From contig WSUB01000189.1 in NCBI GenBank assembly GCA_019633425.1, forward strand, positions 1 through 64,000: a DNA stretch of 64,000 bases, read 5' to 3'. The notes beneath the pieces were generated by a model. The model worked only from the letters and a program-made list of their open reading frames with translations. It searched no databases and had not been told where the DNA came from. This document shows, one piece after another, positions 32,430-43,937 of the stretch. The position numbers and the translations under genes are program-made. Positions within the stretch are counted from its first letter, which is position 1. Every line of letters begins with the position of its first letter. Source of the DNA: Tulasnella sp. 424 (taxonomy: Eukaryota > Basidiomycota > Agaricomycetes > Cantharellales > Tulasnellaceae).

Positions 32430-34861
32430 ATGGGCGCAGCAGCATCCCTTCCGGTGGATGGAGACACTCCCCCCAAAACGGCGCTTCACGTTCTTCGCGT
32501 GATCCCAGGCTCACCAGCGAGTTTGGCGGGAATCCAAGTCTTTTTCGACTTTATTATTGGAATCGAAGGGACTGTCACTTCCGTGAGCACTGCTTTATTT
32601 CGAAGCGTCTACTCTCTGGAATCTCACGTCCCGTCCTGCCCTGGGCCACTTATTTTTATGTCAGTCCATTGACGCTCACAGTCTCGAGCAAATCGTCGAA
32701 TCCCACGAAGGCAAAACCCTTCATCTCAACGTCTGGAACTCCAAGTACCGCGCGATGAGACGTACGTTTTTCAAATGGTTGGGATTTACCTATTTGCGGG
32801 CTCACGCACGTACATCACTTCTGTCGTTCCCAATCCCCAGCCGTACCCATCATCCCCTCTCGCAAGTGGGCGCTCGACGCAATGGCCTCATCTCAACAAC
32901 CTCCATCAAATCCATCCCTTCTAGGTCTCAGCATGCGCCTGTGCGAAGCAGAATCCGCGCTCGAACACGTCTGGCACATACTCGAAATCCTCGAAGGCAG
33001 TCCAGCGGAAAGCGCTGGCCTCGTACCCTATGGAGACTGGATCGTAGGATGGAGTGGAGGTGTCTTGTCGAAGGAGGGTGATTTTTACGAGGTTGTCGAA
33101 CAGGTGCGTCCCGACTTCGGTGCATTTTGACGCGATTGCTTTATTGTGGGGGCCCGTTCGAACATTTTTCCATTTCTTCGCTCCCATATTTTAGCACGAA
33201 GAGAAACCGCTGCGGGTCTATGTCTATTCTCTGGACTTTGAGTACGTATTGTTTCATTTTCGGCTCGTTGCGCGACTGGGTATCGACTAATTCCCGCCTT
33301 CTCGCATAGCACACTACGAGAAGTCGTTCTTGTTCCCAATCGGATGTGGGGAGGTGAAGGCCTTCTAGGATGCGGAGTAGGGTGAGCCTTAAGTTCCTCG
33401 TTTTTATTCGCTCCGAACTGATTCCCGGTGGCGACATTTGCATGCAGCTACGGTTTACTACATCGCATCCCGCGAATATCAGCCACACCAGACGACTTAT
33501 ACGAGCAAGTAGATCTGCCTGCAGGAGAAGGAGCTGAAGGCGCCGACCATTATGATGATGACGGGCATGTCTCTTCAAATCCTGCGGACGCACGACAAGA
33601 TTACGGTGCGCGCCGAGAATCCCTTTTCGTACCGGCCGACGAGTATCCTGAATACGACGCCAGCAGCGCTATAAATGGGAGGTTACCTCCATCATCACCG
33701 CTATCATCGTCATCTAGGACGTATTACCTTCACGACCAGCAGCATCCTCAACCTCATTCTCACCACCACCACCATCACCTTCACGACCACCAACATCCTC
33801 ACAACCACGCTCACGACTCCCAACCCCAACAGCCAACACGTCCTCCTCCTCCTGCTAATCACCAACCGCCGCCGCCACCAATCCCAGCAGTTCCAATCGT
33901 CTCTCCGCCCTCCCCTCAAGTACAGCAAGAACAAGTGAATTTGGAGTATTCGCCTGTTGGTGTTCAACCTATTGGCCTTCCTCGACCGCACTCACACGAC
34001 CACGAGTTCGACTCCCATTCACACGCGCATTCCCATTCGCATGATCATGGTCCTGGGCACAGTCACGATCACGACCATGGGCATGGGCACGGCCACAGTC
34101 ACCAACATGATCACCATAACGGGCACGGACACTCTCACTCTCATTCCCATGATCATGATCACGACCACGACCACGACCACGATCACGACTCTGACCATTC
34201 TCATGAGCATCCTCTTCCGCACGATCATCCTCACGGACCAGATGATCGCTCTGGAGCTCCCTCGCCACCTTCTCATCCTCCTTCCACATCAATTCTTCCA
34301 GCCCCTACACCACCCGCATCAATTCTTCCAGCCCCTACACCACCCACACCAATTCTTCCAGCCCCCACACCTTCCGTACCAATACCCATTCCAGCTCCGA
34401 TCCCACGAAGACCGTCCACTTTAACCTCCTCGTCGCCCACTACACCTCCTGCCAACACCGGTTCTCGTCTCGCGGAATACAGAAGGCACCAACAGCAGCA
34501 GCAATCGTCTTCGTCTCGCTCCGGGACGCCGGATATCCGTAGATCCTCGACCCCAGACGCACTGAAGCAATTCGTCGCTCCGGATTGGAGGATGGGATCG
34601 CCGAGGTTAAGCAGCTTCCCGTCGTTTGGTTTAGGACCTGGAGATGCGGGTGGGAGGAGAGCTAGTGGGATTAGTGCAGCCATGACCAATGATATAAGAA
34701 GGGGGAGTAGCGGGTTGCCTGGGTTCCAGCCTTCGCCATCGAGTCCCAGGGTAGCTGCAGTCCTTCCTCCGAAGGGTGATGTAACAAAAGAGAAGCTGTC
34801 AGACGAGGATAGCGACGCAGATCGGGAAACGTCGGGAGGGTCAATTACATCTGTAGATTGA
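32430..34861 (+). CDS. GRH1: GRASP55/65 (Grh1) Golgi-associated PDZ protein with His-rich tail
   Basis: Six exons: 32430-32582, 32665-32761, 32841-33103, 33195-33241, 33310-33381 and 33448-34861, all joining in frame to about 680 residues. The N-terminal ~230 residues are the tandem-PDZ GRASP domain: MGAAAS, ALHVLRVIPGSPASLAGI, FDFIIGI, then [67 protein letters not shown]. Gly2 after Met is in the usual myristoylation context. GRASP proteins tether Golgi or ER-exit membranes and support secretion. The C-terminal two thirds is disordered and contains long His-rich stretches followed by repeated Pro-rich units and a Ser-rich end. Family tails are often Pro/Ser-rich; the His content is unusual. 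Confidence 0.92.
33732..34260 (+). repeat. His-rich coding repeat in GRASP tail
   Basis: Two clusters of alternating His with Asp, Ser or Gly: a first with HSHHHHHHLHDHQHPH, and a longer second one (about 33990-34245) of HSHDH, HGHGH and HDHDHD units. The DNA is a CAC/CAT/GAC-rich imperfect repeat, so slippage is the likely source. A Pro-rich unit (SILPAPTPPA-like) is then repeated three to four times at 34280-34380. Confidence 0.9.
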
Positions 34862-35040
34862 GTCGGTTCGAGTGTCTTATTCATTTCTTCTTTGTTCCTA
34901 TGTACTGTGAAATTGGAATTGCTGGGTTGATGGGTAACACCAAACCAAAACGTGCTCTTGCTCGCCTCAAATGTTCACAGAAAATAATGATAGGCTCAAA
35001 GTAGCAATACATTACGTCGAAATCGTCCCAAACGAAGCAA

Positions 35041-36250
35041 CTACAACTTCAACCCTCCGTACCGCTCTGCCAGCTTCAAAACGCTATCTCTGATTTCCTT
35101 CTTCGCACTGTCCGTAAGTCCAGCCAAGGGATCGTCACTATTGCCGTCGATGTTGGGGTCGAGTCGCACCGTCGCTCCTCTCGTCGTCTGGAGTGAGACA
35201 AAGCTAAACTTGGGACGAGGCGGTGGAGGTGGGGAGTTGAGCGACATCTCTGTACCTCTCCCACTTCTCCCTGTTTTCCCGCTTTCCTCGTCCTCTTCCG
35301 GAATCGAACCGGGAGGTGGGGCCCACGGATTCGTCAGCGGAGACCCATTCTCGCTGACCAACATGTCGGTTTGGCGAACGGCCCTGGGTCGAGGATATGC
35401 AGGTGTCTTGGGTGGAAGGTTCGGTGCAAAGTCGGTTGTCGATGGAGGTCGCATATGGGGAGCGGCCGTTGGTTTGGAGGGTGAAGGGACGTTGGCTCGA
35501 GCCACAACAGGGTTAGATGCGGACGCGAATCGGGCACGGGATAAAGCGCTTGGTTGGACCGGTTTGGAAACGGGAGTGGTACGTCCACCGATTGTGGAGG
35601 GCATGAGACGGGAGGCTTTGGGCGTTGTGGATGGCCGATTGTAAGAACTCAAGGATGGTTTTGTGGGAGATAATGGCGCTCGTCGGGCTGGAGCAATGGG
35701 ACATGAGCTACGAACTTAGACCTTGTAAAGAACTGCTTACCAGTCTTGGAGGCTTTTGAAGGACCATTATCGTCGCCCTCGGCTTCTGTTGGCTGCTTCC
35801 TGTCCGGGAGGTGGGTCGTCAACAAGATCCTTTCTCAGCGTCCATAGTCAAACGCGCAAACCTCTTCCTTGTCGATGCTTCGATGTCGACACTAAGTCCC
35901 TCATTCATTTTCGCTCGCGTAGCCTTCTCCAGAAAAGTCGCGATATTGCCATCATACTCGACAGCAAATTCTTCGACGGTCATGTTTTGAAGAACACGCG
36001 GAATGCTGGAGATCAGGTGCCTGTGACGCGCTTCAAAATCCGCCAGATTCTCTGCTAAACGTGCTTGGAGCTTCTTCCGACGCGATTCAACTGGATCCGG
36101 GGCAGGACTGGCGTCAGCTGGGCTGTTGTCGACCGTAGGAAGCCCGGGCGTACCTTCAAGGTCAAAATTCTGGAGGATAGCTTGCTTCTCAGCATCAGTA
36201 TATTTTCTGGGAGCTACTACCCTGCTTGCGCGGGGCGTGTCGAATGCCAT
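35041..36250 (-). CDS. Borealin/Nbl1-like chromosomal passenger complex subunit
   Basis: Three exons, 36250-35862, 35799-35741 and 35687-35041, join in frame to about 365 residues. The start MAFDTPRASRVV was preferred to an upstream Met, which would add 32 poorly conserved residues. Residues ~17-125 resemble the Borealin N-terminal (Nbl1) helical domain: DAEKQAILQNFDLE, KLQARLAENLADFEARHRHLISSIPRVLQNMTVEEFAVEY. That domain binds survivin/Bir1 and INCENP/Sli15. The middle is Ser/Pro/Thr-rich with SPxKP and TPxxK sites. The C-terminal end, FSFVSLQTTRGATVRLDPN, resembles the conserved patch of fungal Borealins. Nuclear role in centromere/spindle control is expected. Assigned from remembered family pattern, so moderate confidence. 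Convergent with GRASP; 133 bp from a divergent hypothetical gene. Confidence 0.68.
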
Positions 36251-36382
36251 CGTATATCGCACTTGAATCAAAGGTGTTGCGAGGTGGTAGAAGGTTAGCG
36301 GTCCAAGTCCGAACCGCGTGTCGTTGTTTGCCCTGACGGTCTGCATCTACTGCCCTGCAACCACTCAACCACATCGCCATTC

Positions 36383-36787
36383 ATGGAATCGCCTGGGGCT
36401 CCAGCATCTCCTTCGCCATCAACTCCTTCATCTGGAGACGAAGAGACCTTCGGCACCCAATTCTCAGCTTCCAACGCGTCGCCGGTGCCCAAGCGGCGAG
36501 CAGTCGCTTCTGGCAATTCTGGAGGTCCCTCACACCGAACTCGTCATAACACGGGGAAGCAGCCAACTGGCTCTACAGCAACTGCTGGATCTGCTCTGAG
36601 TCTAATGGGAATTGGGGGAACTGGCGCAAGTAGCCTCAAGGATGAAGTCGTGGACATTGCATACATGAACGAGCTGAAAGCCCGTACGTACGCCGTATCC
36701 ATCTTCTCTGCGCGTTGCACTCATTGAAGCGCCGGTTCAGTCGTTGGTGACCCCTTTGATGATACTCAGCTGCTAAGTCGAAGCTAA
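36383..36787 (+). CDS. Small hypothetical protein, divergent from Borealin gene
   Basis: Exon 1 (36383-36680) reads MESPGAPASPSPSTPSSGDEE and ends at a GTACGT donor. It joins in frame to a short last exon (about 36741-36787: LVGDPFDDTQLLSRS, TAA), giving about 114 residues. It is Ser/Gly/Thr-rich apart from the end (DEVVDIAYMNELKALVGDPFD), which looks helical. Family not recognised. It shares a 133-bp promoter with the Borealin-like gene, so co-expression is possible. Confidence 0.5.
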
Positions 36788-38691
36788 ACTTTGAAGGATG
36801 AACTAGCTGTAAGGGGAAATCCTACAACTTTCTTACCCTCGCTGACCAAAGTTATCTCAGGTGTCACTTGTGCTTGGTCGGCTCGCTGGCTCTGTAGACT
36901 ACATCGAAATGCCATCATGTCTTGATGTTGAAATAGCGCCCCCCCCCCCCCCACCGATTTATATTAACGGGATGCCCCCTGCTCAAGCAGCTTTCAACTT
37001 ATTATCACATCAGCTAGAGCCTATCCTGGTCTCAGAACGCGCAACTCTCTATGGAACCATAAGTACTGGAAACGCGGTTCGAACCCTCAATCACGGTCGC
37101 CGTGCAATTTCCTCTAACAAGCTCGGAATAGAAAATTCCATACTGCCGAGACTGTCGTTGCCGTCAATGTCAACGAGTAGCCGGAGCCAAGGAACAGCAG
37201 TATTTGTCGTCTTAGCCAATATTTAGGGCTCTTTTATTGGCTACCGGACCGTGCTGGCGTCATCCAGGTGACATGAGATGATAGGTAAATCGGTATCTCG
37301 TGGTATTTCCCACAACTCCAGGTGGTGCACGTGACTAGCGAGCAGAGGATCGACACGCATGTTTCGTTTTCTGGACATCTAGGAACGGAGTACGCAGAAC
37401 CAGTTGAGAGCAACAGCACTTGGAAGTGTTGCTAGGTTCTTGGTCGTCAGTTCTCTTAGATGCGGATTCGATAAATCTCATATAGATCGAGCCGTTCTCT
37501 AAACTGGACTGTCGTGCATTTTCGCGAGTGGTCACCCGCAACGTCGGCTTCTGCGCCGAAAACCGTACCGGGCATGTGGTCGGGCTTAACTCTGTGGCGC
37601 GCGGCTCTAACTGCTTGCACCTTCATAAGCTGTGCAACGTTCTTCAGAGAAAAAAACGTTAACCGCGCTGCACACAACAGCCCACTGCTGCATGTCACGA
37701 TCAGCTCGTCTCCACGGCGGCCGTCTTCCAATCATTGCCCCAAGCATCTGCTCCTCGCCAACGCAAATGTGGCAGTGACCGCAGATCAAGAGCGCAAACG
37801 ACGAAATTACACCTGTAGACGAAGCTGCGATATCCACGGCGCATATTAATTATCCGCGAGGAGCTTTCCTCGCGTTCAGGCAAGTCGTCTGCCCATCGCA
37901 GAAGGATTTCATACAACGACCCGTTCTTGACGACCCTCTCATACTGCAATGGATGTTGGGCCAGGAATGGCTACGAAGCTACAGTCTCGGCGTGGGAAGA
38001 TGAGTCATAGCGACGTTGAACAGTGGAAGCGGGGTGCCCTGGGCGCTTGATACCTCGTCACTGCATGCACGCAAAACCACTTCTTTTAGTAAGTATACCC
38101 CAGTATACCCAGACAAGTACCGACGCGATGGTGCGCCTTAATGAGGTGCGGGTATGGTTTGTCGTGTCGCCACGTGCACGCATCAGCAAGGCAACAAGGT
38201 GCAACCGGACTTTCTGAATGGAGATTCCGATCCGGCATACGGAAAACAGAAACTCGTGGCTCCGAACTTTTAGTCGGCAGCTGGTTTACAGAGAACAAAG
38301 AAAAGAAATGGCTAAAGCAGGAGCTTTGTGTTCACCTCTTGTGTCAGGATTGACAGGACGCCATCGGACCTTTCGTCGAAGCCGCGCTTTCCCTCAGAAT
38401 CTGGTGGAGTATTCCATTAGCTCGTAACCCTGACTGTATGTTATGACAACCGATCGGAGGCGCTTGATAGAACCGTCACTTTTGCGACATCTATGTGATC
38501 CCATTCGAACATCCACTCTCTGTGGTAGGGGATGATCCTACAATACGAAGTCCATAGTATATGAAGTCAAGAAATCCTTATTTCTGTTAAGCATACTACC
38601 TATTAGCTCGAATATTCCTTGGTACTTCTTTCAATCCAGCGACTGCGTCGCCTGGTTCTCAGCCTGCCGGGCGCCTTCCACTTAAACGGCG
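36788..38691. other. Intergenic between housekeeping block and caspase array
   Basis: No gene could be supported. There is a run of 14 C at about 36938-36951. The longest minus-strand open stretch (37731-37456) matches nothing I recognise. This 1.9 kb marks the switch from single-copy genes to the tandem caspase-like array. Confidence 0.45.
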
Positions 38692-40374
38692 ATGGCAGAC
38701 GTTCCTTCCGTCAGTATCATCCAACGCTTTCACGGACTGGTTTCCCGAGGGCTCTCTTTTGGTCGATCATTTATCCTGTGAGTATATCTCTGAGATCTCT
38801 TTGGGGTGGGGCTGACGAGTTACTGATTTTCAACGTCTGAAAGTCGACTCCCACCTATCAAGCTTTTATTACCTTTCCTTCCCAAGACTCGCGATCTTTC
38901 AACACCACCACACCACGGATCTACATTTGACTTGATTTTATCAGACCCTTCTCCGAGTCGTATTGTTATTGTAGGTCGCCTGATACTGAGTCGCACCCGC
39001 CCGGGCTTAATATTTCTCTTGCAGATTTCATTATCGTATACTCCATCCCCGGACGGCACAGGTGCCTGGGGTGAGCTCTATGGGCCCAGAAATGACTTTA
39101 TTCTAATGCTTAAGCACTACGGTTGTAAGCACGGATCCTCGTTCCGGAGGTACCTGAGCTCATGTGTCTATCCCCGCCCCAGATTTGCATGGCGATACCT
39201 CTGGAAGGTTCACACTTCTGAATGACTTCGATGCGACGTTCAAGGACTCTGCTGGAGTCGAAGAGCTTATTCCTAAAACCGATACTTCTAAAAAGGCAAT
39301 TGTACGTCGCGTAGCGTTCATCTTGCAACTGGCTAAACCAGACTTCGCCGCGATTAGGAAAACGCCATCAAGAAAAGCGTTTCTGCGACAAACAAAAGTG
39401 GTAGTACTGTATTTTACTGTACGTAAAATACCGGCGACTGATTCAATGAACCAGCCTAACTCCGAAGAGGGTCGTCAGTTGCCGGGCACGGAGCACTAGT
39501 AGAAGAGGAAGGTCCTCTCGAATCCAGCACCGCCGCCAAGGCCCTTGCTCAAGCTATCATCGTTGAAAAAGGAGAGCGTATCTATGGACCAGTAAGATTT
39601 CTTCGTAAATTTTACGTTGATTTGTTATCTTATTATGAGAATAAATTTAAAGGAACTCCGGTCCTGGTTGAGTGCCGGAGCCGATCCAGGTGCCTCAGTG
39701 ACGGTAAGCAAACTTCTTTAGTGAATACTCTTGTTCTCTAGCTGACTGATTTTATCTAGGCCATTTTTGATGTAAGATAACCCAGAGTGTTTATCACATA
39801 GTGCGACCTTTACTGACCAATCCTTAGACTTGTACTTGCGCGGGAATCCTCGGTAAGCTAGCGAGGCTCTCGCCGAGCGAAAACTTACGCTTACCCTTTA
39901 TTATCAAGGCCTTTCATACCGGTACGAATACCGCTCCAAACGTGTACAGACCAATGAAGTCTCCGACGACGAAGTCCCCATAACAATCGTTAGCAGGAGA
40001 TCGCCTCCAAATCTGGAACCGCGGACTAACCAGAAAAAAAAATTTAGGTCGAGATTGCCGCAGCTCAGCGAGGCCAGGAAGCTTACTCCAAAGCATACGG
40101 GAAGGAGTCTCATGGCCAATTGACTATGAGCCTAATACGATACTTCAAGCGTACGTATTTATCCTAGCTGTCTTCCCGCAGATTTGAAGGTTGACACTTT
40201 GGACCTATAGGTACCAAACATCCTACTCTCAAAGGCCTTGTGCGTCACTTGCATACGAAGTGTGATCCATCTGGAGAACAAGTGCCTCAAGTCTCCAGTT
40301 CTGCAGCCCCTTCGCCCTCACCTAAGCCCCAGCTTGGATTAGGGTCCCACGCGGCACCATCAATCATAAAATAG
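38692..40374 (+). CDS. Caspase-like (peptidase C14) protein, copy 1
   Basis: About twelve exons join in frame to ~370 residues. After an N-terminal segment (MADVPSVSIIQRF, then LLLPFLP) comes a caspase-fold core: strand 1 RIVIISLSYT; GPRNDFILMLKHYG; GRFTLLNDFDATF; PKTDTSKKAIENAIKKSV; strand and catalytic His loop TVFYFAGHG; GERIYGPELRSWLS; AIFD-TCTCAGILGLSYRY, where the Cys after D-T is the expected nucleophile (codon 39831-39833). The p10-like part is VEIAAAQRGQEAYSKAYG, HGQLTMSLIRYF, LKGLVRHLHTKCDPSGEQVPQV. The layout is that of metacaspases, which cleave after Arg/Lys. The motif DTCTCA departs from the DxCHSG norm, so the activity is unproven. Its unique tail ends HAAPSIIK. Confidence 0.82.
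39760..39771 (+). other. 12-nt micro-exon before catalytic Cys (copy 1)
   Basis: GCC ATT TTT GAT (A-I-F-D) lies between an intron ending CTAG and an intron starting GTAAG. The same 12-nt exon occurs in copies 2-7. Confidence 0.8.
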
Positions 40375-42521
40375 GTCTATGCAATAAAGATCATATGTTT
40401 AGTCATGATTTGAATGATATGCAACATTGGGATACCGGTTATGTGGCTGGATGCGCTGCCTAGTGTGGGTATATTGCACACGCGCTCCAAATTCGGGGAA
40501 TGTCGTGACCACAACGTCATGCTTGAAGGCAGAAACGAGAATCATTTATATTTCGCGGTAGCTAGGGGACTCTTCAGGAAAGGCGAGGATCTAGAAGCGC
40601 TAGCTTTTCGAGAGGAAAGCGGCTTGCTCGCATAACCATGTTTCTACCGACACAAGGTGCCTGCACCTTATCCCCGGGTCGCAAGAAAGTTTACAGTTAG
40701 GAGTAAGTCGCACAAGGACAGCAGCTACAGAGAAACCAATAAAGCGCAATTCTGTCGAAGAATTCGAAACGCCGCCTGCAGCCCGGGTTGAAGGGATTAT
40801 GGAACGCTCTATTTCCGTGTTGTGCATTTTGAATAAGGACTCAGTGACATGCTAGGGCCCAAGTCATGCTCTCTTGTTAGCGCGTTGGGAGGGGAGAGAT
40901 AGCAAGGGCCCGAAGGACTGTCTAGTCGCCGATGTCTGCCTCTAGATACATTCGCATTTCTTAGGGAGTTGCCTGCTGCTTCTTGCACACGAATCAGTTC
41001 ATCAGACAGAAATCTGCCGGAATTCGCGTTTTAAATAACAGCCGAGTAAAGGGGAGGGTGAAAACAAGAGGTTTGGTGAGTGGTGCGGAGCAAACTTAGG
41101 ATAATCGTTTCGCTCGGTTTGCACCAATTATATTAATTAGCTCCTGTTCGAAATTCTCATCAATTCGAGACACGTCTCTCGCCGCCACGTCGGCTAGAGC
41201 GCTCTTCTTTCCTATCCGGTCATTGAGGTTGGGTTCACGAAGGACTGTTGAAGGAGAGACGTGCCGACACGAATTCGAAGTCTCGCAAAACGTGACACGT
41301 GGCCCATGCTCCTTGAAAGAAGAGTTGCTGCTTCGAGATTTCTACCTCACGCCTACGAGTGGAAACCATAGCACACAACACGGACATCTGTACTGAGCAT
41401 AACTTTCTCGGTAGAACGTGCATTGATCGTGAAGTCAAACCTCGAAAACTGCGCCACTGTCTCGTTCTGCAATCTTCTGAGAAAGTCTTGATCAGACATG
41501 GAGCTTGAAGGAAAAGCAACGGTGGTAAAAGAGGGACGAACGACGAGCGAAACCGATAAGTCTGACGAGTATTCAGTTCGCGGCATGGTTCACTGCAGAG
41601 GCCGCATGAGTACGGTCTTAACGGACTTTGCCGGTTTCGGAAGCGAGCGTCCACCTTTGCTGCGCCTCTAGATCTGTTGTTCCGATCTCGTGATAGTCCC
41701 TCATCCTGCCACTGGAAATGGAACCGAGAAAACCGAACCCCCGAAGTAGAGAAGATGACCTTCACAACAAGGACTTGCTTGTGCTGGCACCAAATCACGT
41801 GAGCTTTCGTTTTGTTTGCCTCAAGCAGACCGATTGACGTCGGACAGTATCGAGGATATATGGCCTTCCCGCTCTTCTCGTACCTAAAAGGCCAGAGGAA
41901 TAGAGCGCTGCATTAGATGAGCGCGAGTGCGGCTGTGCGCTGCGTAGGGAAGCTGGTGGTGGCGGGGCACGAAGCTGCCGCGAGGCCGACGCCACCACGG
42001 ACTTCGCTGTTTCCATGTGCAAAGTGTCGTCTACCGATTTTTCCATTTATTCTCTAATCACCTGCTGCAGATGGTGCGCGAAATTGGAATGGATTCTAGG
42101 AATACTTTGACAAGGTTTACCTCACCCTCCCGTTGATCTCAACACAAGTGGCGGTACCCCCGTCGAAGGCCGTTGCCATCGTCGGTGGTGTCCCAAACAT
42201 TCTACAGCGCCACCTAGAAGAGCAACCCCCGATCATAAGTATTCTTGAAAGTCAGAAGAGAAACTTCAAACCACCTCTGGCGGCTTCCGTGATGGAGGGA
42301 AAATTACCATTTTCGGCATTTTCGAAGGCGGCGCCCATCTAAGAGGAATTCCGCGACATGCATCTTGACTCTGCAGCCGATATATATTACAGAGGAGCTG
42401 CTTGGTTCAAACTACTCAAATCAAAGGCTCAGGCAAGTCTTCCAATTATCCCCGCCCATCAATCGACTGCGTCGATACTCCTTTTCAACTTCGCGGGACT
42501 TTCAACCACACATCGGACAGT
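40375..42521. other. Intergenic before caspase copy 2; duplicated before copy 3
   Basis: Positions about 40880-42500 are colinear with 44320-46000. The shared part includes a minus-strand stretch (41798-41235 here, 45255-44750 there) with common short protein blocks (VLVVKV, RPSxTTVAF, NETxxQ). The frame is broken differently in each, so this may be a decayed divergent gene. Function unknown; a weak resemblance of VLVVKV to a C2-domain first strand is not enough to name it. Confidence 0.5.
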
Positions 42522-43937
42522 ATGGGAAATACCACTTCTGCTCCTCAATCCGCCGCGCAGGTCGCGAGCAAACAGTGCACTCAAGTTCCTTTCACCCATT
42601 ATATTATTGTAAGCGTTTCAAATACGAGAATCTTGGAGATTCGACCTGACCGCAAACCACGAAGCTTTGTTTATCGTACTCTGGACTGAGCCTTGACAAT
42701 GGCTTTAAACTGGATCTAGACCAATCCAAGAACGACTTCCACCTTCTTCTCAAGCACTTTGGCTGTAAGGGGATCCCAATTTCCCACCGATGAATATGTA
42801 CTGAGGCTTCAGGAACTGCAGATTTCCGAAACGACAATCAAACCCAGTTTACCCTTCTCAACGACTTTGACTATTTCCCCAACGATGACACATCCTGTGC
42901 AGACCCTAAACCCCTCCCAAAAGCGGACGCGAGCAAAGAAGCAATCGTAGGTTTTCTATTTGCTCCTTTTTATCGTAGACTAATAACTCGGCCTTAGAGA
43001 AATGCCATTCGAAGCACGATGCAACAAACAATCGCAGGAAGCAAAGTTTATTTTCACTGTATGTGATTAGGATTCATTGCGGGGATTGGTTATTTATCTG
43101 ACTTGGACTACCTATTGCTAGTTAGTGGCCATGGTTTGGACGAAGCCGTGTTTGCGGGAGATGGCCAGCTCATTCATGGATCGGTAATTGCCCCTTTCTA
43201 CCTCTCAAGGGTCTATTCACTGATGGAGACCTATTATATAAAGGAATTGCGCTCTTGGCTCTCCGATGGAGTAGACTCCTCGGTTGCTGTTACGGTAAGT
43301 TTTTAGCCTTGATCGCATTCCGACGTGCTGAACTGACGCGACTCTCCCCCAGACCGTGCTTGATGTGAGGCCCTTACGCATTTAATCAATATGGTGACAT
43401 GCTAACTTGTATCATTAGACTTGCTCCAACGGGAATGTACTCGGCCTTCCCTATAACTACAATGCAACCTCATCTGGCGTCAGAGTAGAGCAGACCGAAG
43501 GGGAAAAGTCATCGGTTCCAATTGTAAGCACCTTTTCACGGACTGCAGGACAATTGAGCTCACTCTGTGAATCTTCAGCTCCAAATTTCCGCTGCTGGAA
43601 AGGGCCAGGGCGCACGTTCCGCTGCTTTTTCGGAAGGGGATTGCGGACTGCTGACCCGATTTGTGTCACGTTACTTCGAAAAACGTGAGCCCGCTTGATT
43701 CAGTGGTTGACGAACGAAGGAAACTGATTCTTGGCCCTTCAAGTACTCTTAAATCCTCAGGCAACGACTATTGACGACATCGTTCACTTCCTCAATGAGA
43801 GATTCGAGGCGACGGAACGTCGATGGCCTCAGCTTTCCTCCCCACACGTCTCCAATGAGAGTCCCAAGCCTCAAGGAATTCAAAAGCCTCATTTCTCCTG
43901 CTCGGTGAAACTGGAAGATCGGTTCCACTTCTTCTAA
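42522..43937 (+). CDS. Caspase-like (peptidase C14) protein, copy 2
   Basis: Exons join in frame from ATG 42522 to TAA 43935-43937, about 350 residues. The core reads FTHYIILCLSYSG; KNDFHLLLKHFG; TQFTLLNDFDYFP; PKADASKEAIRNAIRSTM; the His loop KVYFHFSGHGLDE; GDGQLIHGSELRSWLS; the micro-exon T-V-L-D (43353-43364), then TCSNGNVLGLPYNY with the candidate catalytic Cys. The p10-like part is LQISAAGKGQGARS and TIDDIVHFLNERFE. There are no stops or frameshifts. The Cys motif is DTCSNG, with Asn where metacaspases have Ser, so the copy may have altered or lost activity. The N-terminus is short (MGNTTSAPQSAAQ), with no visible adaptor domain. Confidence 0.82.

Noticed and set aside
33707..34424. Thr/Ile-rich and Val-rich frames overlapping the GRASP His-rich tail
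   Set aside because: They come from reading the CAC/GAC repeat in other frames.
37010..37100. Possible tRNA gene (GGTTCGAACCC B-box-like sequence)
   Set aside because: The T-stem does not pair, no acceptor stem can be folded, and the A-box match is poor.
36860..37226. Plus-strand open frame with a poly-proline stretch
   Set aside because: The prolines come from a run of 14 C. There is no splice context, paralogue or motif to support a gene.
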